DNA of 64,000 nt from Xanthomonas cucurbitae (GCF_002939885.1 NZ_MDED01000003.1:62001-126000), one strand, 5' to 3'. Numbered from the stretch's first letter, positions 45,716 through 57,400 are shown. Notes: generated by a model from the sequence alone, not told the origin. Translations and numbers: made by a program.

Positions 45716-47213
45716 CCGCTGGCTGTGGGCGCAACTGGCCACGCTGCACCGCTGGTTGGGAACGCTGCTATGCCTGTGCTTCCTGGTGTGGTTCAGCAGC
45801 GGCCTGGTGATGCTGTTCGTCCCGTTTCCCAGCCTCACCGATGCGGCGCGCCGCGCGCAGAGCGAACCGCTGGCGCTGGCCGGCGTCCGGGTGGCGCCAG
45901 CGGCCGCGCTGCTGCGTAGCGGCGGTGGCAGCGCCCTGCGCCTGCTGTCGGTCGATGGCGTGCCGCGCTATGTGGTCACCCAAGGCGAACGGCTGACCAG
46001 CGTCGACGCCGGCAGTGGTGCGGTGCTCGGCCTGCTCAGCCCTGCGCAGGCACGCGCGGTGGCTGAAGGTTTCGGCCGGCGGCCGGTGCGCACGTTGAGC
46101 GGGCCGTTGCAGGTCGATCAGTGGACGGTGCACCAGCGCCTGGATCCATGGCGACCGTTCTATCGCGCCGCGCTCGACGACGCCGATGGCACCACGCTGT
46201 ATGTCTCGGCGCGCACCGGCGAAGTGATGCAACGCACGCGCGCCGCCGAGCGGTACTGGAACTGGCTGGGGTCCATTCCGCATTGGCTGTACTTCAGCGC
46301 GCTGCGTCGCGATTTCGCGCTGTGGGATCGTACCGTCTGGTGGCTGGCGTTGAGCGCCCTGGCCGCCGCGCTGGCCGGCACCGCCCTAGGCATCCATCGC
46401 AGTCTGCAGGCACGGCGCCGCCCGGTGCCGGACTGGTCGCCCTACCGCAACCTGCTGCGCTGGCATCATGGCCTGGGACTGGTCGCTGCGGCGATCGTCC
46501 TGGCGTGGATCTTCAGTGGCTGGCTGTCGATGGACCATGGCCGCCTGTTCTCGCGCGGCCAGCCCTCACCGCAGGCGTTGCAGCGCTACGCGGGAGGCGA
46601 CCTGGGGACGGCATTGGCCGCCGTCGCACCGGCGACGCTGCAGCGGCTGGACGGATCCAGCGAGATCTGTTTCCAGCTGGTCGGCGGACAGGTGTGGGCA
46701 AGCGGGTACGGCCGGGCCGCCGCCAGCACGATCGACCTTCAGGGCGCCGATCGCACACCGCACCGCTTGACCCGCGCCGAACGCGCGGCGGCCATCGCCC
46801 GGGCCGCCGCGCGCGCCTGGGCCGTGGCCGACACCACCACCCTGCCGTCCGACGCACTCTACCGGCAAGCCGACGCCGTCGCAGACGATGCGCTGCGCCT
46901 GACCCTGAAAGCCCCCACCGGAGCGCAGCTGTATTTCGATGCCGTCTCCGGCCAACCCCTGCTGCTGCTGGACAGCAGTCGCCAGGCCTACGCCTGGCTG
47001 TATTTCGCCGTGCACACCACCCGCCTGCCGGGAACCGCGCAACGTCCGCGCCTGCATCTGGCCATCCAGCTGACGCTGTTGGGATTGGGATGGTGCCTGA
47101 GCCTGAGCGGCCTGCTGCTGGGAATACGCTTTCTGCGCAGGCGCGTCGGGCAGCGCGCGCCTGCGCGCCCGGCTAGACCCCTTCCGAGCACCGCGACGAA
47201 TGGTGGCCGGTAA
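45702..47213 (+). CDS. PepSY-associated membrane protein (putative metallophore reductase/uptake partner)
   Basis: 503 aa, GTG start inside the end of the receptor gene. Four membrane segments are clear: about 20-42 (LGTLLCLCFLVWFSSGLVMLF), 212-230 (WLALSALAAALAGTALGI), 256-276 and a C-terminal one (LAIQLTLLGLGWCLSLSGLLLGI). Between them are periplasmic PepSY-type domains (LYVSARTGEVMQRT; LYFDAVSGQPLLLLD). Histidines in the helices (LHRWLG, RWHHGLG) could bind heme, as in PiuB/FoxB-type reductases that work beside TonB receptors. It shares 41 bases at the 3' end with the converging SnoaL-like gene. Confidence 0.85.
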   Translation: MQRSSRWLWAQLATLHRWLGTLLCLCFLVWFSSGLVMLFVPFPSLTDAARRAQSEPLALAGVRVAPAAALLRSGGGSALRLLSVDGVPRYVVTQGERLTSVDAGSGAVLGLLSPAQARAVAEGFGRRPVRTLSGPLQVDQWTVHQRLDPWRPFYRAALDDADGTTLYVSARTGEVMQRTRAAERYWNWLGSIPHWLYFSALRRDFALWDRTVWWLALSALAAALAGTALGIHRSLQARRRPVPDWSPYRNLLRWHHGLGLVAAAIVLAWIFSGWLSMDHGRLFSRGQPSPQALQRYAGGDLGTALAAVAPATLQRLDGSSEICFQLVGGQVWASGYGRAAASTIDLQGADRTPHRLTRAERAAAIARAAARAWAVADTTTLPSDALYRQADAVADDALRLTLKAPTGAQLYFDAVSGQPLLLLDSSRQAYAWLYFAVHTTRLPGTAQRPRLHLAIQLTLLGLGWCLSLSGLLLGIRFLRRRVGQRAPARPARPLPSTATNGGR

Positions 47214-47622
47214 TCAGCCACTGGCCGTCGATCTCTTCGAAGGTGAACAGAAAGCGCGCATGCACCGGTTCGCTGACACCGTCGCGCTCGAACACGAAGG
47301 TGTAGAGACCACCGATCACCACCGTGCCCAACTTGGCGCTCACCCGCTTCTTCTGCACGGTGACACCGCAGCTCAGCCCATCGGCAGCCAGAAACGAGGC
47401 GAAGTAGGCCCGGCGATCCGCATCGCGCCCACGGATGTCGTCGGACAAGGTCGGCACCAGGATGGCGTCCGGCGCGTACAGCGCCAGCACCGCCTCGATA
47501 TCCCGCCGCCCGACCGTCTCGGTCCAGTGCAGCAGCATCTTGTCTGCCGCGGCCAGGCAATAGGCGGCCGTGCGCACGGCGGGAACGGGGCGGTGGTCGG
47601 CGAGGATGGCATTGGCGGTCAT
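47173..47622 (-). CDS. SnoaL-like / SgcJ-EcaC family protein
   Basis: 149 aa with a cystatin-like NTF2 fold: helical start ADKMLLHWTETVGRRDIEAVLALYAPDAILV, the turn DIRGRDADRRAYFASF, and strands GGLYTFVFERDG and FLFTFEEIDGQWLITGHHSS. The fold is shared by polyketide cyclases, isomerases and binding proteins; function cannot be chosen. A good AGGAG precedes the ATG. The start lies downstream of a Zur-like dyad (47670-47684), so it may be part of the zinc response. Its 3' end overlaps the PepSY gene on the opposite strand. Confidence 0.85.
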   Translation of the reverse strand: MTANAILADHRPVPAVRTAAYCLAAADKMLLHWTETVGRRDIEAVLALYAPDAILVPTLSDDIRGRDADRRAYFASFLAADGLSCGVTVQKKRVSAKLGTVVIGGLYTFVFERDGVSEPVHARFLFTFEEIDGQWLITGHHSSRCSEGV

Positions 47623-47669
47623 GGCAGGCTCCTGGAGGAAAAGCGGGGCGGATCAGCCCACAGATAAAA

Positions 47670-47684
47670 TGTTACTTTATAACA
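47670..47684. promoter_or_regulatory. Zur-box-like dyad upstream of the SnoaL-like gene
   Basis: TGTTA-CTTTA-TAACA: perfect five-base arms around a five-base centre, 48 bases before the SnoaL-like start, within an AT-rich stretch (ATAAAATGTTACTTTATAAC). It matches the TGTTA...TAACA type of Zur operator and mirrors the dyad at 41330-41350 at the other end of the cluster. Confidence 0.55.
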
Positions 47685-47852
47685 AATCAAGCCTAGATGA
47701 CGTAGCCGGCCGCGCCGCCGCGTCCTGTCACGGGCAGCCGGGCCTGGCGCTGTCATCGCGCTGGGTGGCAAGTTGTTCGGCAGGCGTCGAACATTCCGCC
47801 CAACTGGCGTCAGCATCGGCGCGCCGTCCATAGCGGCACACTATCGATACGT

Positions 47853-47871
47853 TTGAATAATTCGAATTCAA
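47853..47871. promoter_or_regulatory. AT-rich dyad upstream of katG, possible OxyR target
   Basis: TTGAAT-N7-ATTCAA, with ATCG and CGAT at matching distances outside it. The 4-7-4 spacing is like OxyR sites, but the ATAG/CTAT tetrads are imperfect. katG is OxyR-controlled in Xanthomonas, so the site is plausible; the match is weak. Confidence 0.3.
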
Positions 47872-48078
47872 TAAACGATCAGCGCTATTTATGGTGTAAC
47901 CCTACTCCTTGCCGCGCCCGCTCGATGCCGCTTCGTTTCCGCCGTGCTCCGCTCGCCACCGTGTATCGGGCACCCCAGCCAGCCGTTAGCATCGGCATGC
48001 CCGATGCCACTGCGGACGCGGGAGCCACGCCCCCTGCCGATGACCCTGCCCTGAGCTGCGCATGACCCGCCACAATGA

Positions 48079-50391
<2,313 letters not shown>

Positions 50392-50439
50392 GCCGCCGGA
50401 TCGTTCGATCCGACTCGAGCAACCGCTGACGCCATCGAC

Positions 50440-50465
50440 AAACGCCCCGGACAACCGGGGCGTTT
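50440..50465 (+). terminator. Rho-independent-type terminator after katG
   Basis: Perfect 11-base arms AAACGCCCCGG / CCGGGGCGTTT around ACAA. The arms end in A and T runs, so it can stop transcription from both sides (katG and hslR). Confidence 0.88.
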
Positions 50466-50492
50466 GCGTGTGTTCGCCCTACCAGCTCGCCG

Positions 50493-50900
50493 CTACAGCG
50501 CGTCGATATCGCCTAGTGCATGGATCAACCGGCGAGCGCGCTTGTCGGGCTTGCCTTCCGGTGCCCGGTAACCGGTACGCTCGGCGGCGCGCTGTAGCCG
50601 CCATTGCGCGCGCGCCTCACGCGACGGCTCGCCCTCCACGTACAGCGCCTGGGCCACCGGTGCCGGACCGCGCACCTCGCTGAGCGCCGCCACCGTGATC
50701 TGGAAGATTTCGCCGCCACGGTCGATGCGCAGCTGCTCGCCGCAGCGCAGGCCACGCGAGGGCTTGGGCCGCTGGCCACCCACGTCCACCTTGCCGGTGT
50801 CCACCGCATGCTTGGCCAGGCTGCGCGTCTTGAAGAAGCGCGCGGCCCACAACCACACATCCAGTCTGACCGTCGTGCCCTGTTCCAACTCCGGATTCAT
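50493..50900 (-). CDS. hslR: S4-domain heat-shock protein Hsp15 (HslR)
   Basis: 135 aa. The N-terminal S4 RNA-binding domain reads VRLDVWLWAARFFKTRSLAKHAVDTGKVDVGG, followed by a basic C-terminal tail (GYRAPEGKPDKRARRLIHAL). Hsp15 binds free 50S subunits carrying nascent chains and recycles them. ATG 50900 is chosen over the open frame extending to 51203 because it gives the standard length and start of the family. It converges on katG across the shared terminator. Confidence 0.92.
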   Translation of the reverse strand: MNPELEQGTTVRLDVWLWAARFFKTRSLAKHAVDTGKVDVGGQRPKPSRGLRCGEQLRIDRGGEIFQITVAALSEVRGPAPVAQALYVEGEPSREARAQWRLQRAAERTGYRAPEGKPDKRARRLIHALGDIDAL

Positions 50901-51012
50901 GCGCCTTGCTGTCTTGATCTGCCTGGTAACCGATGTTTGGGCAGCCACCGGGAACTCAAGCTGGGCAGCCAGGGCTGCAATGCTGGTTGAATGCCAGGTC
51001 GATGATTTGCAC

Positions 51013-51144
51013 GCCCCCATCCGCCCTACGGGCACCTTCCCCCGCAGGCGGGGGAAGGGAGTGGTTGTCCACTTGCAGGAGCGCGCCAGCCCCAGCCCTT
51101 CTCCCGCCTGCGGGAGAAGGTGGCGCGCAGCGCCGGATGAGGGG
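51013..51144. repeat. REP-type pair of palindromes (BIME-like)
   Basis: Two GC-rich palindromes, CCTTCCCCCGCAGGCGGGGGAAGG near 51035-51058 (in part) and CCTTCTCCCGCCTGCGGGAGAAGG near 51097-51120, face each other. The outer flanks also pair imperfectly (CCCCATCCGCC... with ...GGATGAGGGG). This is the layout of an interspersed REP pair; the same core recurs in many Xanthomonas genomes, as far as I know. It occupies the hslR-MATE spacer. Confidence 0.8.
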
Positions 51145-51259
51145 ACGCGTCCCTGCTCTACAGCGCATGCGAGCGCGAAAGCGCAACGCCGATGGCACCG
51201 CATCGGATCTCACACGGCGATGCTAGTGTGCACAGCTCCTGCTGCGACGATACCCAGCG

Positions 51260-52735
51260 ATGCCCACTTCCGCCGTCCTGACCGAAGGCCCGATCGGCAA
51301 GAGGCTGTTGCTGTTCGCGATGCCCATCCTGGCAGGCAACATCGCCCAATCGCTCAATGGCTCGATCAATGCGATCTGGGTCGGCCGTTACCTCGGCGAA
51401 GCAGCGCTCACCGCCGCAGCCAACGCCAACAGCATCCTGTTTTTCCTGGTCGGTTCGGTGTTCGGCATCGGCATGGCCTCCACCATCCTGATCGGCCAGG
51501 CCATGGGCGCGCGCGACATCGCCCAGGCGCGCAAGGTCATGGGCACCAGCGCCAGCTTCTTCGGTGGGCTCTCGGTCGTGATCGCCCTCCTTGGCTGGTA
51601 TCTGTCGCCGCAGCTGCTCGCCGCGATGGGCACGCCAGCCGCCTCGCAGGCGCTGGCCGAAGACTATCTGCGGGTGATCTTCCTGGCGATGCCCACGCTG
51701 TATCTGTTCGCGTTCCTGTCGGCGGCCCTGCGCGGCACCGGCGATGCACGTACACCGTTCCGCTTCCTGTTGCTGTCGGTGGTACTGGATATCGTCTTCA
51801 ACCCGTTGCTGCTGTTCGGCATCGGTCCATTTCCGGCGCTGGGTATCGCCGGTGCGGCCTGGGCCACGCTGATCGCGCAGGTGGCCGCGCTGGCCGGGCT
51901 GCTGGTGTCTCTGCGCCGGAAGCGCCACATCCTGTGGCTGGGACGGCGCGACCTGCACCTGTTCCGCATCGACACCGCGATTCTGCGCGCGCTCATCGTC
52001 AAGGGCGTGCCGATGGGATTGCAGATGGTACTGATCTCGCTGGCGATGATCGCCATGCTGACGCTGGTCAACGGCTTTGGCACCGACACCGCCGCAGCCT
52101 ACGGCGCGGCCTTGCAGCTGTGGACCTATGTCCAGATGCCGGCGATGGCGCTGGGCGCGGCCTGCTCGACAATGGCCGCGCAGAACGTAGGCGCCGGCCT
52201 GTGGGCGCGCGTGGATGCCACCGCGCGCACCGGTATCGCCGCCAATTTCCTGATGACCGGCCTGCTGATCGCGCCGCTGATCCTGTTCGACCGCTGGACC
52301 CTGGCGCTGTTCCTGCCCGGCGACAGTCCCGCATTGGAGATAGCGCGCCATCTCAACCACATCTCCATCTGGTCGTTCCTGCTGTTCGGCGTGACCTTCG
52401 TGATTTCCGGCGTCGTCCGCGCCACCGGCGCGGTGATCCCGCCACTGCTGATCCTGGCCTTCGCGCTCTGGGGCGTGCGTATCCCGTTGGCGAACCTGCT
52501 ACTGCCGGAGCTGGGCGCCGATGCGGTGTGGTGGAGCTTCCCGATCAGTTCCGCCTGTTCGATGTTGCTGTCGCTGGCGTATTACCGTTGGGGCGGTTGG
52601 CGCAGGGTGCGCATGCTGGCAACGCCACCGGCCCCGGAAGAAGTGGCCGTGCCAGCCGAAGTCTCCACGCACCCGGCCAATCTGGTGGCCGATCCAGCCC
52701 CGGTGCCCCCTGCACCCCGGCAACCAACGCGCTGA
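51260..52735 (+). CDS. MATE-family multidrug/cation efflux protein
   Basis: 491 aa with 12 hydrophobic segments in two similar halves: the first from KRLLLFAMPILAGNIAQSLNG, the second from LIVKGVPMGLQMVLISLAMIA. Typical MATE phrases are INAIWVGRYLGEAALTAA and SAALRGTGDARTPF. It exports organic cations by Na+ or H+ antiport; the substrate is unknown. The last 60 residues form a Pro/Ala-rich cytoplasmic tail. No regulator lies beside it, and the upstream spacer is taken up by a REP pair. Confidence 0.92.
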   Translation: MPTSAVLTEGPIGKRLLLFAMPILAGNIAQSLNGSINAIWVGRYLGEAALTAAANANSILFFLVGSVFGIGMASTILIGQAMGARDIAQARKVMGTSASFFGGLSVVIALLGWYLSPQLLAAMGTPAASQALAEDYLRVIFLAMPTLYLFAFLSAALRGTGDARTPFRFLLLSVVLDIVFNPLLLFGIGPFPALGIAGAAWATLIAQVAALAGLLVSLRRKRHILWLGRRDLHLFRIDTAILRALIVKGVPMGLQMVLISLAMIAMLTLVNGFGTDTAAAYGAALQLWTYVQMPAMALGAACSTMAAQNVGAGLWARVDATARTGIAANFLMTGLLIAPLILFDRWTLALFLPGDSPALEIARHLNHISIWSFLLFGVTFVISGVVRATGAVIPPLLILAFALWGVRIPLANLLLPELGADAVWWSFPISSACSMLLSLAYYRWGGWRRVRMLATPPAPEEVAVPAEVSTHPANLVADPAPVPPAPRQPTR

Positions 52736-52896
52736 CCTGCGAAGACGCGCCGCGTGGCGGATGCCGCCACCCAGCGCATCCACCGGCGTCACTGGGCCGT
52801 CGGATCAACAGCAGACCACCGAGCGGGCTGGCGCAACATCGCTCAGGCAGTCAGTGACCGGCCACCGTCGGCGCAACGCATCTTCCGCAAACGCAA

Positions 52897-52918
52897 ACGG
52901 CCGCCCGGAGGCGGCCGT
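52897..52918 (-). terminator. Terminator hairpin after rplS
   Basis: Nine-base arms ACGGCCGCC / GGCGGCCGT with a four-base loop, followed on the rplS strand by TTTGCGTTTGC. It ends the rpsP-rimM-trmD-rplS operon, about 40 bases past the rplS stop. Confidence 0.8.
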
Positions 52919-52957
52919 CTGGCAGCGGCAGGTCGAAGGACCTGCCAGCGGTGTGGC

Positions 52958-53365
52958 TTACTCGGCCTTGGCAGCTGCCTGGCGAGCGGCCTTGGCCTGT
53001 GCAGCAGCGGCCAGATCTTCCTTGATGCGGGCAGCCTTGCCTTCCAGCCCACGCAGGTAGTACAGCTTGCCGGCGCGGACCTTGCCGCGGCGCTTGACTT
53101 CGACCGAGTCAATGATGGCGCTATGGGTCTGGAACACGCGCTCGACGCCGAAGCCGTGCGAGATCTTGCGCACGGTGAAAGCGGAGTTCAGGCCGGCATT
53201 CTTGGTGCCGATCACCACGCCCTCATAGGCCTGCACGCGCTCGCGGTTGCCTTCCTTCACCTTGACGTTCACCACGACGGTGTCGCCCTGGTTGAATTCC
53301 GGCAGCTTGCGCTGGATCTGGGCGGCTTCGAAGTCAGCCAGGATGGTCTTGTTGAGTTTGCTCAT
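52958..53365 (-). CDS. rplS: 50S ribosomal protein L19
   Basis: 135 aa. It starts [16 protein letters not shown] and shows the L19 core [47 protein letters not shown] and [20 protein letters not shown]. An Ala/Lys-rich extension of about 20 residues follows. L19 sits at the subunit interface. ATG 53365 is the family start; the open frame to 53461 is not used. It is the last gene of the classical four-gene operon. Confidence 0.97.
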
Positions 53366-53509
53366 GGTGGGCACCGCGTGTCTGGTGATATTGGACCGGC
53401 AGTCGCCGCACGGCGATTGCTCGAGGTTCGTAGGAGGGCCAGACGCAAGGCTGGCCAGCAAGCCGCATATTGTACCCCAATCAAATCTTCAAGGGCTAGG
53501 GGTGCGCCC

Positions 53510-54268
53510 TTATTTCTCGTCGCCTGGGTCGAGTTCGCGGCGAAACTCTTCCAGCAACCGGCGATCGTGCTTGTCCAACCCGGCCTCGTCCAGCAGGTCC
53601 GGGCGACGCAGCCAGGTCCGGCCCAGCGACTGCTGCCGACGCCAGCGCGCAATGGCGCCGTGATTGCCCGACCGCAGCACCTCCGGCACATCGCCCCATG
53701 CGTGGGTGGAGGGATGGCTGTAGTGCGGGCAGTCCAGCAGGCCTTGCGGCCCTTCGAAACTGTCCTGCGCGGCCGATTCGGCGTCGTTCAACACACCGTC
53801 CTGCAACCGCGTCACCACATCCACCAGGACCGCCGCACCGAGCTCGCCACCGGACAGCACGTAGTCGCCGATGGAGATTTCCCTATCCACCGCCTGGTCG
53901 AGGAAGCGCTCGTCCACGCCCTCGTAGCGGCCGCACAACAGCACCATGCGCGGCAACTGCGCCAGCTCGCGGGCGAGCGACTGCGTGAGCGGCCGCCCTT
54001 GCGGGCTGAGGTAGATCACCGGTGCCGGCCGCGGGTCGGCGGCCTGCGCCGCTTCCAGGCAGGCCCGCAACGGCTCGATCAACATCACCATGCCGGGCCC
54101 GCCACCGAACGGACGATCGTCCACCCGGCGGTAGTTGCCCTGTGCATGATCGCGCGGATTCCAGCCCTGCAATTCCAGCAATCCACGCTCCTGCGCCCGC
54201 CCGACCACGCCGAACGCCGCGCACTGCGCGATGAACTCGGGGAACAGGCTGATGACGTCGATGCGCAC
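53510..54268 (-). CDS. trmD: tRNA (guanine-N1-)-methyltransferase TrmD
   Basis: 252 aa SPOUT methyltransferase that makes m1G37. It shows [36 protein letters not shown] and the trefoil-knot signature [14 protein letters not shown]; the catalytic aspartate is in [11 protein letters not shown]. The start is GTG 54268, as the preceding frame ([11 protein letters not shown]) is only translated heptamer repeat. A heptamer-type element occupies the region immediately upstream, so spacing to rimM is repeat-filled. Confidence 0.95.
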   Translation of the reverse strand: MRIDVISLFPEFIAQCAAFGVVGRAQERGLLELQGWNPRDHAQGNYRRVDDRPFGGGPGMVMLIEPLRACLEAAQAADPRPAPVIYLSPQGRPLTQSLARELAQLPRMVLLCGRYEGVDERFLDQAVDREISIGDYVLSGGELGAAVLVDVVTRLQDGVLNDAESAAQDSFEGPQGLLDCPHYSHPSTHAWGDVPEVLRSGNHGAIARWRRQQSLGRTWLRRPDLLDEAGLDKHDRRLLEEFRRELDPGDEK

Positions 54269-54275
54269 TGGCAGA

Positions 54276-54325
54276 GATTCGGGAATCGGGAATGGGTAAG
54301 GCAAGAGCGAAGCGGATGGCTTCGA
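54276..54325. repeat. Partial heptamer-type element upstream of trmD
   Basis: GATTCGGGAATCGGGAATGGG at 54276-54296, followed by a GCAAGAGCGAAGCGGATGGCTTCG core resembling the core of the elements at 5819-6068. Only one side of the palindrome is present. It occupies the trmD-rimM gap entirely. Confidence 0.7.
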
Positions 54326-54841
54326 TCAGAAATCCGGGTCCCAGTCGACCACGATCAGGTTGGCCTCGAAATCCACCGACTTGACGAAGTCCGGCAACAC
54401 GAACGGAATCATCCGCTCACGATCGCCGCGCACCACCACCACCACGTCGTTGGAACCGGTGGAAAACAGGTGCGACACCGTGCCCAGCTCGACGCCCTCG
54501 ACGGTCTGCACCTGCAAGCCTTCCAGGTCCACCCAGTAATACTCATCGGGCTTGGGCGGCGGCAACGCACTGCGGGGAACAAAGATCTCGGTCCCGTGCA
54601 TGGCTTCGACGGTGTCGCGGTCGGTAATATCGGGGAACACCGCAATCAGGTTCTTGCCCTGATCGCGTCCACGTACTCCACTGAGCACCGATTCCTGGCC
54701 GGAGGGCGAGCGCACGATCCACGGCTGGTACCGGAAGATCGCCGTGCGCGGCTCGGTCCAGGATTCGAGCTTGAGCTCGCCCTTGACACCAAAAGCGCCG
54801 ACTATCCTGCCTAACAGGATGCGGCGCTCGATCGGCTTCAT
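54326..54841 (-). CDS. rimM: Ribosome maturation factor RimM
   Basis: 171 aa. The N-terminal RimM domain opens [23 protein letters not shown], and the C-terminal PRC-barrel includes [13 protein letters not shown] and [17 protein letters not shown]. It ends [15 protein letters not shown]. It binds S19 and assists 30S head assembly. The order rpsP-rimM-trmD-rplS is conserved across bacteria. The stop lies 57 bases before the trmD GTG, an interval filled by the repeat. Confidence 0.96.
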   Translation of the reverse strand: MKPIERRILLGRIVGAFGVKGELKLESWTEPRTAIFRYQPWIVRSPSGQESVLSGVRGRDQGKNLIAVFPDITDRDTVEAMHGTEIFVPRSALPPPKPDEYYWVDLEGLQVQTVEGVELGTVSHLFSTGSNDVVVVVRGDRERMIPFVLPDFVKSVDFEANLIVVDWDPDF

Positions 54842-54884
54842 CTGTGTCGACTCTGGGCCAGGCAGTCATGCCCGGCCCTCAGGA

Positions 54885-55142
54885 TCAGGCCGCAGCGGCC
54901 TGGGACTTGGCTTCGCGATACAGGTTGCGCACCTTGTCGGTGAGCTGTGCACCGTTGCCGACCCAATGGTCGACACGGGCAGTATCGAGCACGATGCGCG
55001 GTTCGGCGCCCTGTGCCACCGGGTTGTAGTAACCCAGACGCTCGATGTTGCGGCCGTCGCGCGCGCTGCGCACGTCGGTCACGATGATGTGGTAGAACGG
55101 ACGCTTCTTGGCGCCGCCGCGGGTCAGTCGAATCTTGACCAT
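54885..55142 (-). CDS. rpsP: 30S ribosomal protein S16
   Basis: 85 aa beginning [30 protein letters not shown] and containing ERLGYYNP, both family signatures. The ATG at 55142 is preceded by GAGGAAAAC. It leads the four-gene operon; the upstream spacer (55143-55252) probably contains the promoter. Confidence 0.97.
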   Translation of the reverse strand: MVKIRLTRGGAKKRPFYHIIVTDVRSARDGRNIERLGYYNPVAQGAEPRIVLDTARVDHWVGNGAQLTDKVRNLYREAKSQAAAA

Positions 55143-55252
55143 GGTGTCGTTTTCCTCAAGTTGCCCAGTCGCCAGTGTGGCGCGGTAAGCCGGCGATTAT
55201 AGCCGGCCGCGCCAGCGAAGCCAAGCCACCCCACCCAACTGGGCCAGATCGC

Positions 55253-56050
55253 TCAGATCGCTTGCCAGGCATGGGTTTGCAGGGCCCGCTCCAGCAGCGG
55301 CAACTGCGCGGCATGCGGCACCCAGCGTGCCGACCCCAGCGCCACGATGGCCTGCTGGCCGCGTGCATTGCAGGCGAATGCGCCATCGAAGCGGCCCAGC
55401 TCGGCCAGCTCCACCGGCCGGCTCACCTGGGCGATGCCCAAGGTTTTCAGGCCGGACTGCAGCAATTGTTGTCGCGTGCCTAGCAGCGCCGGACCCTGCG
55501 GCCACACCACCCCGCCGCGCTCCCACAGCCCCAGATTCCAGAACGCCCCCTCCAGCAGCCTGCCCTGCCGATCCTGCAGCACCACATCGTCGTGGTCCGC
55601 CTGCATGGCCAGGCGGCGCAGGTGCAGCAACGGAAACGTGCCGACATGCTTGAGTTCCGGCCGTTCGCGCACGTAATCGGTCACTTGCACGCGCAGCCCG
55701 GTCTCGGGCATGTCGGCCGGCGGCGACAGGGCGACCAGCACCTCCAGTGCAACCTCGCGCAAGGGGTTGCGGAAATCGTAGTCGGGCGCGAACACGGTAA
55801 CGCGCAGGCTGGCATCGGCCATGGCCGATGCTGCCAGCGCGGCACGCAGTTGCGACCGCAGCTGCCGCGGTTCCAGCGCCTGGCCGAACAGCGCGCGACT
55901 GCCCTCCTGCAGGCGCTGCAAATGCAGATCCAGCCCCAGCGTGGCACCGTTGCGCACCTGCAGCGTGGTGAAGTGGCCGTAGTTGACCAGCGCTGCGGCG
56001 CCAAGTTGCTGCGCGCTGGCCGGCACGCCGTTGCAGAAGATCAGCGACAT
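55253..56050 (-). CDS. Class IV PLP aminotransferase / aminodeoxychorismate lyase-like (PabC-like)
   Basis: 265 aa, PabC-like size. The start MSLIFCNGVPAS and the phrase NYGHFTTLQVRNG match the N-terminus of PabC-type enzymes. The PLP lysine is likely in ELKHVGTFPLLHLRR, and the cofactor-binding EGAFWNLGLWE resembles the usual EGTxxN. LGTRQQLL and NARGQQAIVAL are also family-like. Aminodeoxychorismate lyase gives p-aminobenzoate for folate; a D-amino-acid or branched-chain role cannot be excluded. The ATG at 56050 overlaps the preceding gene by ten bases; the frame is open further upstream. Confidence 0.8.
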   Translation of the reverse strand: MSLIFCNGVPASAQQLGAAALVNYGHFTTLQVRNGATLGLDLHLQRLQEGSRALFGQALEPRQLRSQLRAALAASAMADASLRVTVFAPDYDFRNPLREVALEVLVALSPPADMPETGLRVQVTDYVRERPELKHVGTFPLLHLRRLAMQADHDDVVLQDRQGRLLEGAFWNLGLWERGGVVWPQGPALLGTRQQLLQSGLKTLGIAQVSRPVELAELGRFDGAFACNARGQQAIVALGSARWVPHAAQLPLLERALQTHAWQAI

Positions 56051-57120
56051 AACAGTGCCTGCGCCTGCTCCCACCACTGCGTGACCAGTTCGCCAGCCGG
56101 TTGCGCGGGCGCCATCCAGGCCGACTGCCCGGCCCAGGCCTGCATTGCGTCCAGGCGATTGTCGCGGGTGGCGGCCTGACGCATCGGTGCAGTCAGCGCG
56201 CGCTGCACCGGGTACGGTGCCGGCGGCGGTGCATCCGCAGCGATGGCGGCCTGCACGTAAGGCGTTGCCAGCGCGCGGCCGAGTCGTCCGGAAAATGCGC
56301 GGGTGGGCTGGGTCTGCTCAGGTTCGGACGCGGCCAGCGCGTCGGCCCAGGCGCCGGGCAGTGCCGCCTCGGGCGTGCGCAGCAGGCCGGTGCCGATCTG
56401 CACGGCGCTGGCCCCCAGCAGCAGCGCCGCCGCAATCCCGCGTGCGTCGGCGATCCCGCCTGCGGCGATCACCGGGATGTCCAGCTGATCGACCAGGCGC
56501 GGCACCAGCGCAAACAAGCCGGTCATCTGCCGCTCGGCCTGACCGGCATCGAACGCACCGCGATGGCCGCCGGCCTCCGCGCCCTGCGCAACCACCGCAT
56601 CGGCGCCAGCGCCCTGTGCCACACGCGCCTCCTGCAGGGTCGTGGCGCAGGCGAACCAGGCGATGCCGGCCGCCTTCAACCGCGCCACCTGATCGGGACG
56701 AAACACCCCCATGATCGAAGACGCCACCGCTGGGCGCGCAGCGAGCAAGGCCTCGAACTGCGCATCGACGTCGGCTGGCACAGCGTCGCCAGCCGACTCG
56801 GGGACTGGCGGCCCCCATTGCGCGAGAAACGCGCGCACCCGCGCTTCCGCGTCCGCATCGCGCGCGGGCACCGGATCAGGAATCCAGAGATTGATCTGTG
56901 CAGGGCCCTTGCTTGCCGCACGGAAGGCCGCCATCCACGTCGAGATGTCCTGTGGCTGCGACAACACCGCGCCCATCGCGCCCATGCCACCGGCAGCGGC
57001 AACCGCCGCCGACAGCGGCACCGGGCAGGCGCCGGCCATGGGACTGAGCAGGATCGGCAGGCGTAGCCCGAAGCGCTGCTGAAAGGCATCCGCGTTCGAA
57101 GATCTGCTCATCAACACCAT
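56041..57120 (-). CDS. Nitronate monooxygenase-like flavoprotein (2-nitropropane dioxygenase family)
   Basis: 359 aa TIM-barrel FMN protein. The start FGLRLPILLSPMAG, the middle GADAVVAQGAEAGGHRGAF (with the FMN/substrate histidine) and PVIAAGGIADARGIAAALLLGASAVQIGTGLLRT (landmarks only) are typical. It would oxidise alkyl nitronates and is sometimes annotated as enoyl reductase. The start may be ATG 57120 or 57111; neither has a clear ribosome-binding site. It is coupled by a ten-base overlap with the PabC-like gene, an association of unknown meaning. Confidence 0.85.
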   Translation of the reverse strand: MVLMSRSSNADAFQQRFGLRLPILLSPMAGACPVPLSAAVAAAGGMGAMGAVLSQPQDISTWMAAFRAASKGPAQINLWIPDPVPARDADAEARVRAFLAQWGPPVPESAGDAVPADVDAQFEALLAARPAVASSIMGVFRPDQVARLKAAGIAWFACATTLQEARVAQGAGADAVVAQGAEAGGHRGAFDAGQAERQMTGLFALVPRLVDQLDIPVIAAGGIADARGIAAALLLGASAVQIGTGLLRTPEAALPGAWADALAASEPEQTQPTRAFSGRLGRALATPYVQAAIAADAPPPAPYPVQRALTAPMRQAATRDNRLDAMQAWAGQSAWMAPAQPAGELVTQWWEQAQALLCR

Positions 57121-57400
57121 CGACAGCCATGGGATGGCGCATGGTACCTGCGATATTCGATGGCGATGCAGACGCGGGTGGCCAACGGATGTTGCCAGAC
57201 GCGCCGTAGCGCAGAGGTCGGCGCGTCGGGAGCGACAGCGATGGCCGCCCCTACATTTCCGAGAACGGCGTACATCTCACGCAACTCTCGACTGCGACGG
57301 CAGCCGGTCCGGGTGTCGCAATCAAGCGCGTCGGCAGGGGGATGCATGCAGGCCAAGCACGCCTGCGACATTGCGCACCGCGCGCAGGGGTGAGGCGATC

